From Flavobacterium sp. JAD_PAG50586_2 (lineage in GTDB: Bacteria; Bacteroidota; Bacteroidia; Flavobacteriales; Flavobacteriaceae): a stretch of DNA of 64,000 nt. The notes beneath the pieces are model-generated. The model made no database searches, was not told the origin of the DNA, and saw only the letters and a list, made by a program, of their open reading frames with translations. A program made the translations under genes and the position numbers. How positions within the stretch are numbered: the first letter of the stretch is position 1; each line of letters starts with the position of its first letter. Where the stretch lies: contig CP096136.1 of the NCBI GenBank assembly GCA_023213215.1, positions 992,001 through 1,056,000 on the forward strand, written 5' to 3'. Shown in pieces: positions 17,841 to 25,710 of this stretch.

Positions 17841-19352
17841 AAAGGATGTAGGGAACTATTTTAAGGAAAATCTGGAGCCACTTGATTATTCACCTTCAAC
17901 AAAAGTTTGGGAAGGCATTGAGGCGGAATTAAACAAAAAGAAAAAAAGGAGATTTATATTCTGGATGTTCTTTAGTGTGGTAAGTATTTTAGGCTTATCG
18001 ACTTATACTTATGTGAATCATTCAAATTTCGTAATTGGATCTACAAATAATATTGTGACAACAGATTCGGATAACAGAAATTCAAAAGATAGAAATAGTA
18101 ACTCAAATGATATCGATTATAAAAAATCTGATTCAAATAGTATCAGTCCTGATAATACAATTTTGAAAAACACAAAAAAGACTGAAAGAATCAAGTATGA
18201 AAAAACCAGGAAAAATAATCTAAATGGAAATTCTGTAGTAACTATTAATCCAAAGAAAGGGGATATAAAAAACAAGTCTCCTAAGTTAAAAGGAGCTAAG
18301 TCTGATACAAGTATAAACGCTTTACTACAAGCAAACAAATCTGAAAAAAGTTGGGGAAAATCAAATAAATCAAACTCTTCAAATGGAATAAATGGCATAA
18401 GCAAAAACAATAGCCTTAATGCTTTAAAAACCGCTGAACTCGACCTCACTTCAGCTTCTGAAAAAGAAATTTCCGATTCAGATGATTTGAAAAAAACAGA
18501 AGCAAATCCTATACTAAAATCTGATAATAACAAAAAACTAACCCTGATAGATTTGAAAAAAACCAATCAGCTAAAGAGAGATTCCTTGGTCGCTGCCAGA
18601 AAAATAGAAAAAGACAAAAAAATTCGACTCAAAATCCGAAAGGAGAAGAAAAAGATTCGACTAAAACTGAAATAGCAGATTCGAGCTATGAAATAATAAT
18701 CGCTCCTTATTTTGGTTACAATTACAACGGCAACTTAGGCAATGGAAACTTCCTGAATAACAGCACTACCTCAAAAAAAGATAGTCAGTTTCAATCGAAT
18801 TATGGCGTATTAGTCAGATGGATGGGAAGTGACAAAGTGGGAATTCAGACTGGTATCGGAATTATAAATACTACTTATTCGGCAACTTTTGAAAAGAAGA
18901 GCAACAATTTCATTAACCTCCAAAATGTATCACTAGACATACCTTTAAGCGATATAAACCACCTTTTCCTATCAAATGACACAATCAACACCATAGTAAC
19001 TGCAACTAACAAATTGTCATTTATAGAAGTTCCGTTGGAAGGTTATTATGTTTTTGCAGATAAGAAATTTGGCTTTGCAGCTGCAGGCGGAATAAGTTTT
19101 ATGATTTCTCAGAAAAAAGATTTCTTTTTAGAATCAGACAACGTAGAACGATTAAGGGTCGGGGAACTTAAAAACATCTCACCTTTCAGTGTTACCGGCA
19201 ACATAAAGTTGCATCTTTTTTATAAAATATCATCAAAATTACAGTTCGATTTATATCCGGAATTCCAGTATCATTTAATGGAATTCAAAGAAGTCTCGAA
19301 CTACCATTCCTACTATTTCTCAATAAAAACCGGGCTTAGTTATAAATTATAA
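17830..19352 (+). CDS. Anti-sigma-like protein fused to an outer-membrane beta-barrel, frameshifted
   Basis: About 507 residues. The start at 17830 (MESKKDVGNYF) gives a cytoplasmic segment of about 40 residues with PSTKVWEGIEAEL (residues 22-34). One membrane segment follows (about 42-61), then some 200 residues of Asn/Ser/Lys-rich linker. The C-terminal 230 residues look like an outer-membrane barrel (EIIIAPYFGYNYNGNLG, then paired aromatic strands ending KTGLSYKL). The frame stops at 18675; one more A in the seven-A run at 18616-18622 restores KDKKNSTQNPKGEEK and continues to 19352. The 11-base overlap with the ECF sigma gene suggests it controls that sigma factor. Whether one chain truly spans both membranes is inference. 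Confidence 0.72.
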
Positions 19353-19371
19353 TTCGATTTTTGTTAGTTAG

Positions 19372-19404
19372 AAACCCCCAATCAAACTAATGATTGGGGT
19401 TTTT
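19372..19404 (+). terminator. Terminator after the anti-sigma/barrel gene
   Basis: A CCCCAATCA arm pairs with TGATTGGGG at 19391-19399, followed by T residues. The left arm has five C against four G, leaving one bulged base. Confidence 0.8.
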
Positions 19405-19599
19405 GTTATCCCATTTTTACGCTCAAAGGCAGTGTTAAGCTACTATTTCCAAGCCTTTTTAATCCTTAAAATTGACTATTAAATGGAGAAATTAAACAAT
19501 CAGATTGATCTTCAGTTTTAAAAATTATTATTAAATTGTAACTTTTTTGAAACTTACAACGTATAACTACCTGAACACTTTAAAGAAAAGGAAAAATAA

Positions 19600-20463
19600 A
19601 TGAGACAGCTCAAAATCACCAAGCAGGTTACAAATCGTGAAACTGCATCCTTAGACAAATACCTACAAGAAATTGGAAAAGTTGACTTAATTACAGCTGA
19701 TGAAGAAGTAGAGTTGGCTCAGAAAATTAAAGCCGGAGATCAGAGAGCGTTAGAAAAATTGACAAAAGCCAATTTACGTTTCGTGGTTTCCGTAGCAAAA
19801 CAATATCAAAATCAAGGTTTAACACTTCCTGATTTAATTAATGAAGGTAACTTAGGTTTGATCAAAGCTGCTCAACGTTTTGATGAAACTCGTGGTTTCA
19901 AATTCATATCCTATGCCGTTTGGTGGATTCGTCAATCCATTCTTCAGGCTTTAGCTGAACAATCACGTATTGTTCGTTTGCCATTGAATAAAATTGGTTC
20001 TATCAATAAAATCAACAAAATGTACGCTTTATTAGAGCAATCTAATGAAAGACCTCCATCTGCGGAAGAAATTGCAAAAGAGTTAGACATGACAGTTAAT
20101 GACGTAAAAGAGTCGATGAAAAACTCTGGCCGTCACTTATCAATGGATGCACCTCTTGTTGAAGGAGAAGATTCTAACCTTTATGACGTATTGCGTTCAG
20201 GTGAATCTCCAAATCCGGACAGAGAATTGATTCACGAATCATTACGCACAGAAATTGAACGTTCTTTAGAAACCTTAACACCAAGAGAAGCAGATGTTGT
20301 ACGTTTGTATTTTGGTTTAGGCGACCAACATCCTATGACTTTAGAAGAAATTGGAGAAACTTTCGATTTAACCCGTGAGCGTGTTCGTCAGATTAAAGAA
20401 AAAGCAATTCGCAGATTAAAACATACTTCAAGAAGTAAAATATTAAAAACATATTTAGGATAA
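19600..20463 (+). CDS. rpoD: Primary sigma factor RpoD/SigA (short form)
   Basis: A complete 287-residue sigma-70. It begins almost directly at region 1.2 ([23 protein letters not shown]) and lacks region 1.1, the normal form in Bacteroidetes. Region 2 ([20 protein letters not shown], then [10 protein letters not shown]), region 3 ([16 protein letters not shown]) and region 4 ([17 protein letters not shown], then [20 protein letters not shown]) are intact. This is the factor expected to read the TTG/TAnnTTTG promoters listed here. It stands alone; the 247 bases upstream hold the preceding terminator and AT-rich DNA with no clear consensus promoter. Confidence 0.96.
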   Translation: MRQLKITKQVTNRETASLDKYLQEIGKVDLITADEEVELAQKIKAGDQRALEKLTKANLRFVVSVAKQYQNQGLTLPDLINEGNLGLIKAAQRFDETRGFKFISYAVWWIRQSILQALAEQSRIVRLPLNKIGSINKINKMYALLEQSNERPPSAEEIAKELDMTVNDVKESMKNSGRHLSMDAPLVEGEDSNLYDVLRSGESPNPDRELIHESLRTEIERSLETLTPREADVVRLYFGLGDQHPMTLEEIGETFDLTRERVRQIKEKAIRRLKHTSRSKILKTYLG

Positions 20464-20540
20464 TCACTGAGTCAAGCTCAGCGCAAGCCTAAAAACCACA
20501 ACAACAGTCTGATTAACTGTTCGTTTTTTGATTGATGATT

Positions 20541-20578
20541 GAAACTCCGGCTGATTACCGGAGTTTTATTTTTTTAAT
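20541..20578 (+). terminator. Terminator after rpoD
   Basis: AAACTCCGG at 20542-20550 with its complement at 20558-20566, followed by a T-rich run. Confidence 0.88.
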
Positions 20579-20612
20579 CTGAACTTGTTTCAGATTCTCA
20601 AATTAGATTATT

Positions 20613-20705
20613 TGGGCGTGCCCTTTCAGGTCAGGCTTTCACCACTCGCTTTTTTAGTTATTCCATAACTAAAAAGAGCTCAAACAAAGGCTCAATCCTT
20701 CACGC
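20613..20705. repeat. Palindromic intergenic element (REP-like)
   Basis: GGGCGTGCCC starts the element and CACGC ends it; the GCGTG (20615-20619) and CACGC (20701-20705) ends are complementary. At the centre TTTTTAGTTAT (20651-20661) and its perfect complement (20665-20675) form an 11-bp stem with a 3-base loop. From memory, elements with the same ends and a similar central hairpin are scattered between genes in many Flavobacterium genomes. No coding potential is seen. Confidence 0.6.
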
Positions 20706-20734
20706 AATTTCTGCTAAAACCTACCCAAAATTTC

Positions 20735-20781
20735 TTTGCGAACTTCGCGAAAAAACCTTGCGGACTTTGCGGTTAAAAAAC
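20735..20781. repeat. Degenerate GCG-rich direct repeat
   Basis: Two imperfect copies of TTGCGrACTTyGCG followed by an A run, at about 20736 and 20758. The rpe promoter -33 TTG lies at the start of the second copy. The rest of the 20464-20814 gap holds the rpoD terminator and the palindromic element; no gene is seen. Confidence 0.5.
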
Positions 20782-20789
20782 TAATTTTG
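20758..20789 (+). promoter_or_regulatory. Promoter of rpe
   Basis: TTG at 20758-20760, a 21-base spacer and a perfect TAATTTTG at 20782-20789, about 25 bases before the ATG. Confidence 0.65.
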
Positions 20790-20814
20790 CACAAACAACA
20801 CTACACAACTACAA

Positions 20815-21477
20815 ATGAAGAATACACTTATTGCCCCTTCTGTACTTGCAGCTGATTTTGCCAACTTACAGCGCGACATCGAAATGATTAACAATAGTGA
20901 AGCTGACTGGTTTCACATAGATATTATGGATGGTGTATTTGTTCCGAATATTTCGTTCGGAATGCCGGTTTTAGAAGCTATTACCAAACACGCTAAAAAA
21001 ACTATCGATGTCCATCTAATGATTATCGATCCCGACAGATATATCAAAACTTTTGCAGCTTTAGGCGCGAATGTTTTATCAGTTCATTACGAAGCCTGTA
21101 CACATTTACACAGAACCCTTCAAGCTATAAAAGCAGAAGGAATAAAGGCTGGAGTGGTTTTAAATCCACATACTAATGTTGATTTACTCGAAGATATTAT
21201 AAATGACATAGATTTAGTATGCCTAATGAGTGTAAATCCAGGCTTTGGCGGACAGTCATTCATTGAAAACACTTATGCTAAAATCGAAAAACTAAAAGCA
21301 TTAATAACAAGAAAAAATGCTTCAACCCTTATTGAAATTGATGGTGGTGTTACCGATAAAAACGCTGTACAATTGGTAAAAGCTGGTGCCGATGTTTTAG
21401 TTGCCGGGAATTTTGTATTCAAAGCTGAAAATCCAACGCAGACAATTGCCGATTTAAAAAGGACAACTTCGATTTAA
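20815..21477 (+). CDS. rpe: Ribulose-phosphate 3-epimerase
   Basis: A complete 220-residue TIM-barrel enzyme that interconverts ribulose 5-phosphate and xylulose 5-phosphate in the pentose phosphate pathway. Motifs are APSVLAADFANL at the N-terminus, WFHIDIMDGVFVPNISFG (metal and catalytic Asp), DVHLMI, VNPGFGGQSF, and EIDGGV with the second catalytic Asp. Length is normal. Its stop codon overlaps by 4 bases the stop of the regulator gene on the other strand. Confidence 0.97.
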   Translation: MKNTLIAPSVLAADFANLQRDIEMINNSEADWFHIDIMDGVFVPNISFGMPVLEAITKHAKKTIDVHLMIIDPDRYIKTFAALGANVLSVHYEACTHLHRTLQAIKAEGIKAGVVLNPHTNVDLLEDIINDIDLVCLMSVNPGFGGQSFIENTYAKIEKLKALITRKNASTLIEIDGGVTDKNAVQLVKAGADVLVAGNFVFKAENPTQTIADLKRTTSI

Positions 21478-22469
21478 AACGAATTCCTCAGAATCAAGTT
21501 GCTTTCGTTTTCTATTTGGATCTTTTCATTTTGCAATACCATGTTGGCAAGTTGTGTTCCCATATTTGAAAAATTGGTTGAAATCGTGGTAATCCCGTTT
21601 TCAACCACTTTTTTTAATGGTGTATCATTATAGGAAATAATGCCAAAATCACTAACAATTTTCAAGTTTTGAATTTTAGATTGCTCTAATACCTTTACTA
21701 AATCCCTGTCACTTGGTATAATAAACACTTCTCCTTTATGAATAATCCTTTGCTCAAAAAGTGTGATTATTTCATAAGCAAAAGAATAATCATTACAAAA
21801 GTTCTCAAATCCCTTAATCATGCCTAATGGCTCCTTAAATCCCGGAAAAATGAGGATTAATTTATTGTACTTGCTCAATTTTTCTTTACCCAACCATAAT
21901 CCCTGATACATATCTTTTATAAAATTTTGGTGCACTGAAGGATATTCGATTAATTCATCATTGGTTTGATCTAAAATATAAACATCATTTTTCGGAAGCG
22001 TTTTGATAACAGAAGCAGCACCATCCAAATTAGTTGGCATAACAATATATTTTGAGTAATTTCCATTGCTTTCATTAATCAACTTTTTGAAAGTATCAAT
22101 ATTGAAATGATGAAAAAAATGTCAATCTGTGCTTTTCCATCTATGGTTTCCAAAAAGAATTATAAATATCTTCCTTAAAGATATTGAGCTCGTCGAACAA
22201 CAGGAAAAACCTTTGCTGATGTGCAAATTCAACGCTTTTCACATAATATCCCTTTCCCAAAATAGCGTAGATTATTCCCCTTTTTTTAACTCATCATACG
22301 CCAACAAAACGGTATCCCTGGAAATTGAGAATTCTAAACTCACTTTATTTACCGAAGGCAATTTGTCATTCCTTTTTAATCTTTTTTCTGCGATTGAAAC
22401 CTCAACAGAAAGTACAATCTGTTTGTATTTTGGAAGATGGGATTGATGATTTATTTCAATAATTTTCAT
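21474..22469 (-). CDS. GntR-type regulator with LacI-like sugar-sensing domain, three frameshifts
   Basis: About 332 residues when repaired. The N-terminus (about residues 12-70) is a GntR winged helix (LPKYKQIVLSVEVSIAEKRL, then LPSVNKVSLEFSISRDTV). The rest resembles a LacI/periplasmic-binding sensor (YSKYIVMPTNLDGAASVIK, then DRDLVKVLEQSKIQN), the AraR-like architecture. Three short runs each seem to lack one base: T at 22281-22287, A at 22152-22156 and A at 22113-22119. Repair gives DELKKRGIIYAILGKGYYVK, YNSFLETIDGKAQIDIFFHH, and one continuous chain. It diverges from galM and the galactan genes and probably controls them, perhaps sensing galactose. Confidence 0.8.
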
Positions 22470-22482
22470 ACGAAATCGATAT

Positions 22483-22556
22483 AACTGGTGGCAAGATACA
22501 AATAAACTGGTAGGTAGTAGTATGGTTATTTGATGTTATCTTTTACTTTTGATAAC
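22483..22556. promoter_or_regulatory. Operator/promoter region of the galactan locus
   Basis: The 104 bases between the divergent regulator and galM contain AACTGGT twice (22483-22489 and 22505-22511, 22 bases apart). They also contain a perfect 6-bp inverted repeat GTTATC (22535-22540) and GATAAC (22551-22556). A perfect -7 element TACTTTTG (22544-22551) lies between and touches the repeat arms. A protein bound to the palindrome would block the promoter. Binding is inferred. Confidence 0.55.
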
Positions 22557-22573
22557 ACATTGATAATAAAGCC

Positions 22574-23611
22574 ATGGAAAAAATTCATTTTTCACAAATA
22601 GAATCCCCAAAAGATGAGAAATTATTCGGTTTATTACCTGATGGCAAACAAGTTTTCTGTTATACCTTGGAAAACCAAAATGGTTTTGAATTTTCCGTGA
22701 TCAATTATGGTGCAACAATAACTTCCATAAGACTTCCTATTAAATCCAATAAAAAAATAGATGTTGTTTTGGGCTTCGATACTTTGGATGATTATATAAA
22801 TTCCTATTATTTACCAAGTCCACCCTATTTCGGGACTATCATTGGAAGGTTTGCAGGAAGAATTAGCAATGCTGAATTTATGCTAAACGGCAAGCAAAAT
22901 TTCTTAAATAAAAACCACGGAGAACACAATTTACATGGTGGAATATTAGGTTTCGGCAGAAAATTATGGAGGGTTATTGAAACAGCATCAGCATCGATAA
23001 CCTTCGAATATGTGAGCCCCAATAACGAAGAAAATTTCCCTGGAGAATTGACAGTGCGCGTTACCTATACTTTAACTGAAGAAAACGAACTTAAAGTTGA
23101 TTACACTGCAAAGTCAGATGAAGATACCATAATCAATTTAACACAACACAGCTATTTTAACCTGAACGGACATGAAGACGACATAACAAGTCAAAAGCTT
23201 CAGATTAAATCCACTAATGTATTAGAAACTACAAATGATCTTATTCCAACAGGTGAATTAGCTCCTTTAAAAGGACATGAGTTCGACTTTTACAACCCTA
23301 AACTTTGCCCGACTTCAATTGACGATACTTTTGTACTTGAAGACACAAACGCGGCAGTTCTTTTTAGCGAAAAAAATAAAATAAAAATGTCCGTTATCAC
23401 CAATCAGCCAGCCGTACACGTTTATGTTGGAGGTAATTGTTTCAATCAGATAAAAGGAAAGGAAAATGTCAACTATCATTCAAAAAGTGGCATTTGCTTC
23501 GAAACCCAAAATTTTCCTGACGCTCCTAATCATCCTCATTTTCCTAATACCATTCTGAAAAAAGGGGAAGAATACTTTCACAACACAACATTCAGGTTCG
23601 AAAACATTTAA
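22574..23611 (+). CDS. galM: Aldose 1-epimerase (mutarotase)
   Basis: A complete 345-residue enzyme that interconverts alpha and beta anomers of galactose so that GalK can use it. Motifs are YGATITSIRLP, GFDTLDDYI, PYFGTIIGRFAGRI, NHGEHNLHGG (catalytic His region), NLTQHSYFNLNG (second His) and CFETQNFPDAPNHP (catalytic Glu). No signal peptide is visible, so it acts in the cytoplasm. It is the first gene of the galactan operon, 12 bases before the first galactanase gene. Confidence 0.93.
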   Translation: MEKIHFSQIESPKDEKLFGLLPDGKQVFCYTLENQNGFEFSVINYGATITSIRLPIKSNKKIDVVLGFDTLDDYINSYYLPSPPYFGTIIGRFAGRISNAEFMLNGKQNFLNKNHGEHNLHGGILGFGRKLWRVIETASASITFEYVSPNNEENFPGELTVRVTYTLTEENELKVDYTAKSDEDTIINLTQHSYFNLNGHEDDITSQKLQIKSTNVLETTNDLIPTGELAPLKGHEFDFYNPKLCPTSIDDTFVLEDTNAAVLFSEKNKIKMSVITNQPAVHVYVGGNCFNQIKGKENVNYHSKSGICFETQNFPDAPNHPHFPNTILKKGEEYFHNTTFRFENI

Positions 23612-23622
23612 TTCATTAAATT

Positions 23623-24693
23623 ATGAGAAAATTACTTTTTGCAGTATTGGCACTTACCTTATTTTCCTGCTCGTCAGACGACAATAAAACAACTGTACCG
23701 CCAGTAGTTGTGGATGATTTCATCCGCGGAGCTGACATGTCCTATCTCCCATTAATTGAGAGCGAAGGCACTATCTACAAACATAATAATGTCGCCCAAG
23801 ACGCAATCACTACTCTAAAAAATGCTGGCTGTAATGCGATAAGAATCAGGCTTTGGAAAAATCCATCTGATGCACATTCGGGGCTGACTGAAGTTAAGGC
23901 TTTAGCACAACGGGTAAAAACTGCCGGGCTAAAAGTTTGGCTGACCGTTCATTATTCCGATACCTGGGCTGATCCCGGAAGTCAGACAAAACCCGTAGCA
24001 TGGCAAAGTATGGATTTCAATACACTAAAAACTGCTGTCACAGATTACACCAACGAAATCATGACCGAAATCAATCCGGATATCATTCAGATTGGAAACG
24101 AAACTAATGACGGAATGTTATGGCCCGAAGGAAAATTATCTACTAATGAAGGTCAGTATTTGCAACTAGTTTCCGCAGCAACAACCGCCATCAGAAGCAA
24201 GTCAACAAAAACAAAAATCATGTTGCATCATGCCGGAATCAGTGGCTCGGATTGGTTTTTCAGTAAAGTTACCACTATGGATTATGATTATATAGGCCTG
24301 TCCTATTACCCAATCTGGCACGGAAAAAGTTTGACAGATTTACAAAACAAAATGAATACACTCGGTCAATTATACAATAAAAAAGTAATTGTTGCTGAAA
24401 CCGCTTATCCATTTACACATGGCTGGAACGATTATACAAACAACATTATTGGTCTTGACAGCCAGATTATTTCAACATATCCAGCTTCAAATGATGGACA
24501 AAAACAATTTTTATCTGCTATAAAAAATACTGTAAAACAAAGTTCTCACGGACTTGGATTCTGTTATTGGGGTTCAGAATGGCTAGCTTTCCGTGGACCA
24601 ACATCAACCAACGGTTCTCCTTGGGAAAATCAGGCACTGTGGGATTTTAATAATAATTCACTTCCTGTAATGGATGTGTTTAACGCCAATTAA
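23623..24693 (+). CDS. GH53 endo-beta-1,4-galactanase, lipoprotein
   Basis: A 356-residue glycoside hydrolase of family 53 that cuts the beta-1,4-galactan side chains of pectin. The signal ends in a lipobox (LTLFSCSSDD), so the enzyme is membrane-anchored, probably at the cell surface. Family motifs are RGADMSYLP, IRLRLWKNPSD-like (IRIRLWKNPSDAHSG), HYSDTWADPGSQTKP, QIGNETNDGMLWPEG with acid/base Glu160, IGLSYYP, and VAETAYP with nucleophile Glu259. It is followed after one base by a second GH53 gene. Confidence 0.93.
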   Translation: MRKLLFAVLALTLFSCSSDDNKTTVPPVVVDDFIRGADMSYLPLIESEGTIYKHNNVAQDAITTLKNAGCNAIRIRLWKNPSDAHSGLTEVKALAQRVKTAGLKVWLTVHYSDTWADPGSQTKPVAWQSMDFNTLKTAVTDYTNEIMTEINPDIIQIGNETNDGMLWPEGKLSTNEGQYLQLVSAATTAIRSKSTKTKIMLHHAGISGSDWFFSKVTTMDYDYIGLSYYPIWHGKSLTDLQNKMNTLGQLYNKKVIVAETAYPFTHGWNDYTNNIIGLDSQIISTYPASNDGQKQFLSAIKNTVKQSSHGLGFCYWGSEWLAFRGPTSTNGSPWENQALWDFNNNSLPVMDVFNAN

Positions 24694-24694
24694 T

Positions 24695-25705
24695 ATGAAA
24701 ACAAAACTTATACTGCTTATACTGCTCATTTCAGCGTTTACTTTCGGACAAAATAAAAAGCTTGAATTCTCCAAAGGTGCTGACGTAGGTTGGTTGCCAC
24801 AAATGGAGGCAACTGGCTATAAATTTTACGATTCCGACGGCAAGGAAAAAGACTGCCTGCTATTGCTGAAGGAAAGAGGTATGAATTCTATCCGTCTTCG
24901 TGTTTGGGTAAATCCTTCAGATGACAAAGCCAGTGGACATTGCAGCAAAGAGGAAACGGTAACTATGGCATTACGTGCTCAAAAGATGGGAATGCGGGTC
25001 ATGATCAATTTTCATTATTCCAATTCATGGGCAGATCCTGCAAAACAATTTAAACCCAAAGCGTGGGAAAAGCATACGTTTCCCGAATTATTGGATGATG
25101 TTTACAAGCACACTTTCGACGTAATCAATGCTTTAAAAATAGCTGGAGTTACTCCGGAATGGGTTCAGATCGGAAATGAAATTCCGGGCGGAATGATGTG
25201 GCCGGAAGGCAGTACTGATAATTGGAAACAACTAGGCCAGCTATTAAACAAAGGCTACGATGCAGTGAAGGCTGTCGATAAAAAAATCAAAGTTATCGTT
25301 CATGTTGACGAGGGAAATAACAATGCCAAATTCCGGAAGTTTTTCGATAATGCGACGGAACAGAAAGTTCGCTACGACGTTATTGGTCTTTCCTATTATC
25401 CGTATTGGATAAAAAAGGATTATACCGAAACCATTGCCGATTTACAATTCAACCTAAACGATATGGCAAAACGTTATAACAAAGAAGTTATGGTTGTAGA
25501 AGTGGGAGGTGAAGACGATAAAATCCAAAACACAAAAGAACTGCTGGCTGCAACCATAAAAGCGGTTAGGAATGTTCCAAACAATAAGGGAATTGGCGTT
25601 TTATACTGGGAACCACAAGGTGCAAGAAGCTGGAGTCACTATGCCTTAAGCGCTTGGCTCGAGAACGGTCAGCCATCACCTGCTTTAGATGCCTTTAAAG
25701 AATAA
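24695..25705 (+). CDS. GH53 endo-beta-1,4-galactanase, secreted form
   Basis: A 336-residue GH53 enzyme with a plain signal peptide (LILLILLISAFTFGQ) and no lipobox, so it is probably periplasmic or exported. Motifs are SKGADVGWLPQMEA, IRLRVWVNPSDD, HYSNSWADPAKQFKP, QIGNEIPGGMMWPEG with acid/base Glu162, IGLSYYP, and VVEVGGE with nucleophile Glu269. The ATG at 24695 starts right after the previous stop. It differs enough from the first enzyme to suggest an old duplication or a different chain-length preference. It lies 5 bases before the beta-galactosidase gene. Confidence 0.92.
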   Translation: MKTKLILLILLISAFTFGQNKKLEFSKGADVGWLPQMEATGYKFYDSDGKEKDCLLLLKERGMNSIRLRVWVNPSDDKASGHCSKEETVTMALRAQKMGMRVMINFHYSNSWADPAKQFKPKAWEKHTFPELLDDVYKHTFDVINALKIAGVTPEWVQIGNEIPGGMMWPEGSTDNWKQLGQLLNKGYDAVKAVDKKIKVIVHVDEGNNNAKFRKFFDNATEQKVRYDVIGLSYYPYWIKKDYTETIADLQFNLNDMAKRYNKEVMVVEVGGEDDKIQNTKELLAATIKAVRNVPNNKGIGVLYWEPQGARSWSHYALSAWLENGQPSPALDAFKE

Positions 25706-25710
25706 TCATC

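Noticed and set aside
18117..18566. 149-codon open frame antisense to the low-complexity linker
   Set aside because: The Phe/Leu/Ser-rich translation is the complement of a Lys/Asn/Ser-rich linker; nothing else supports it.
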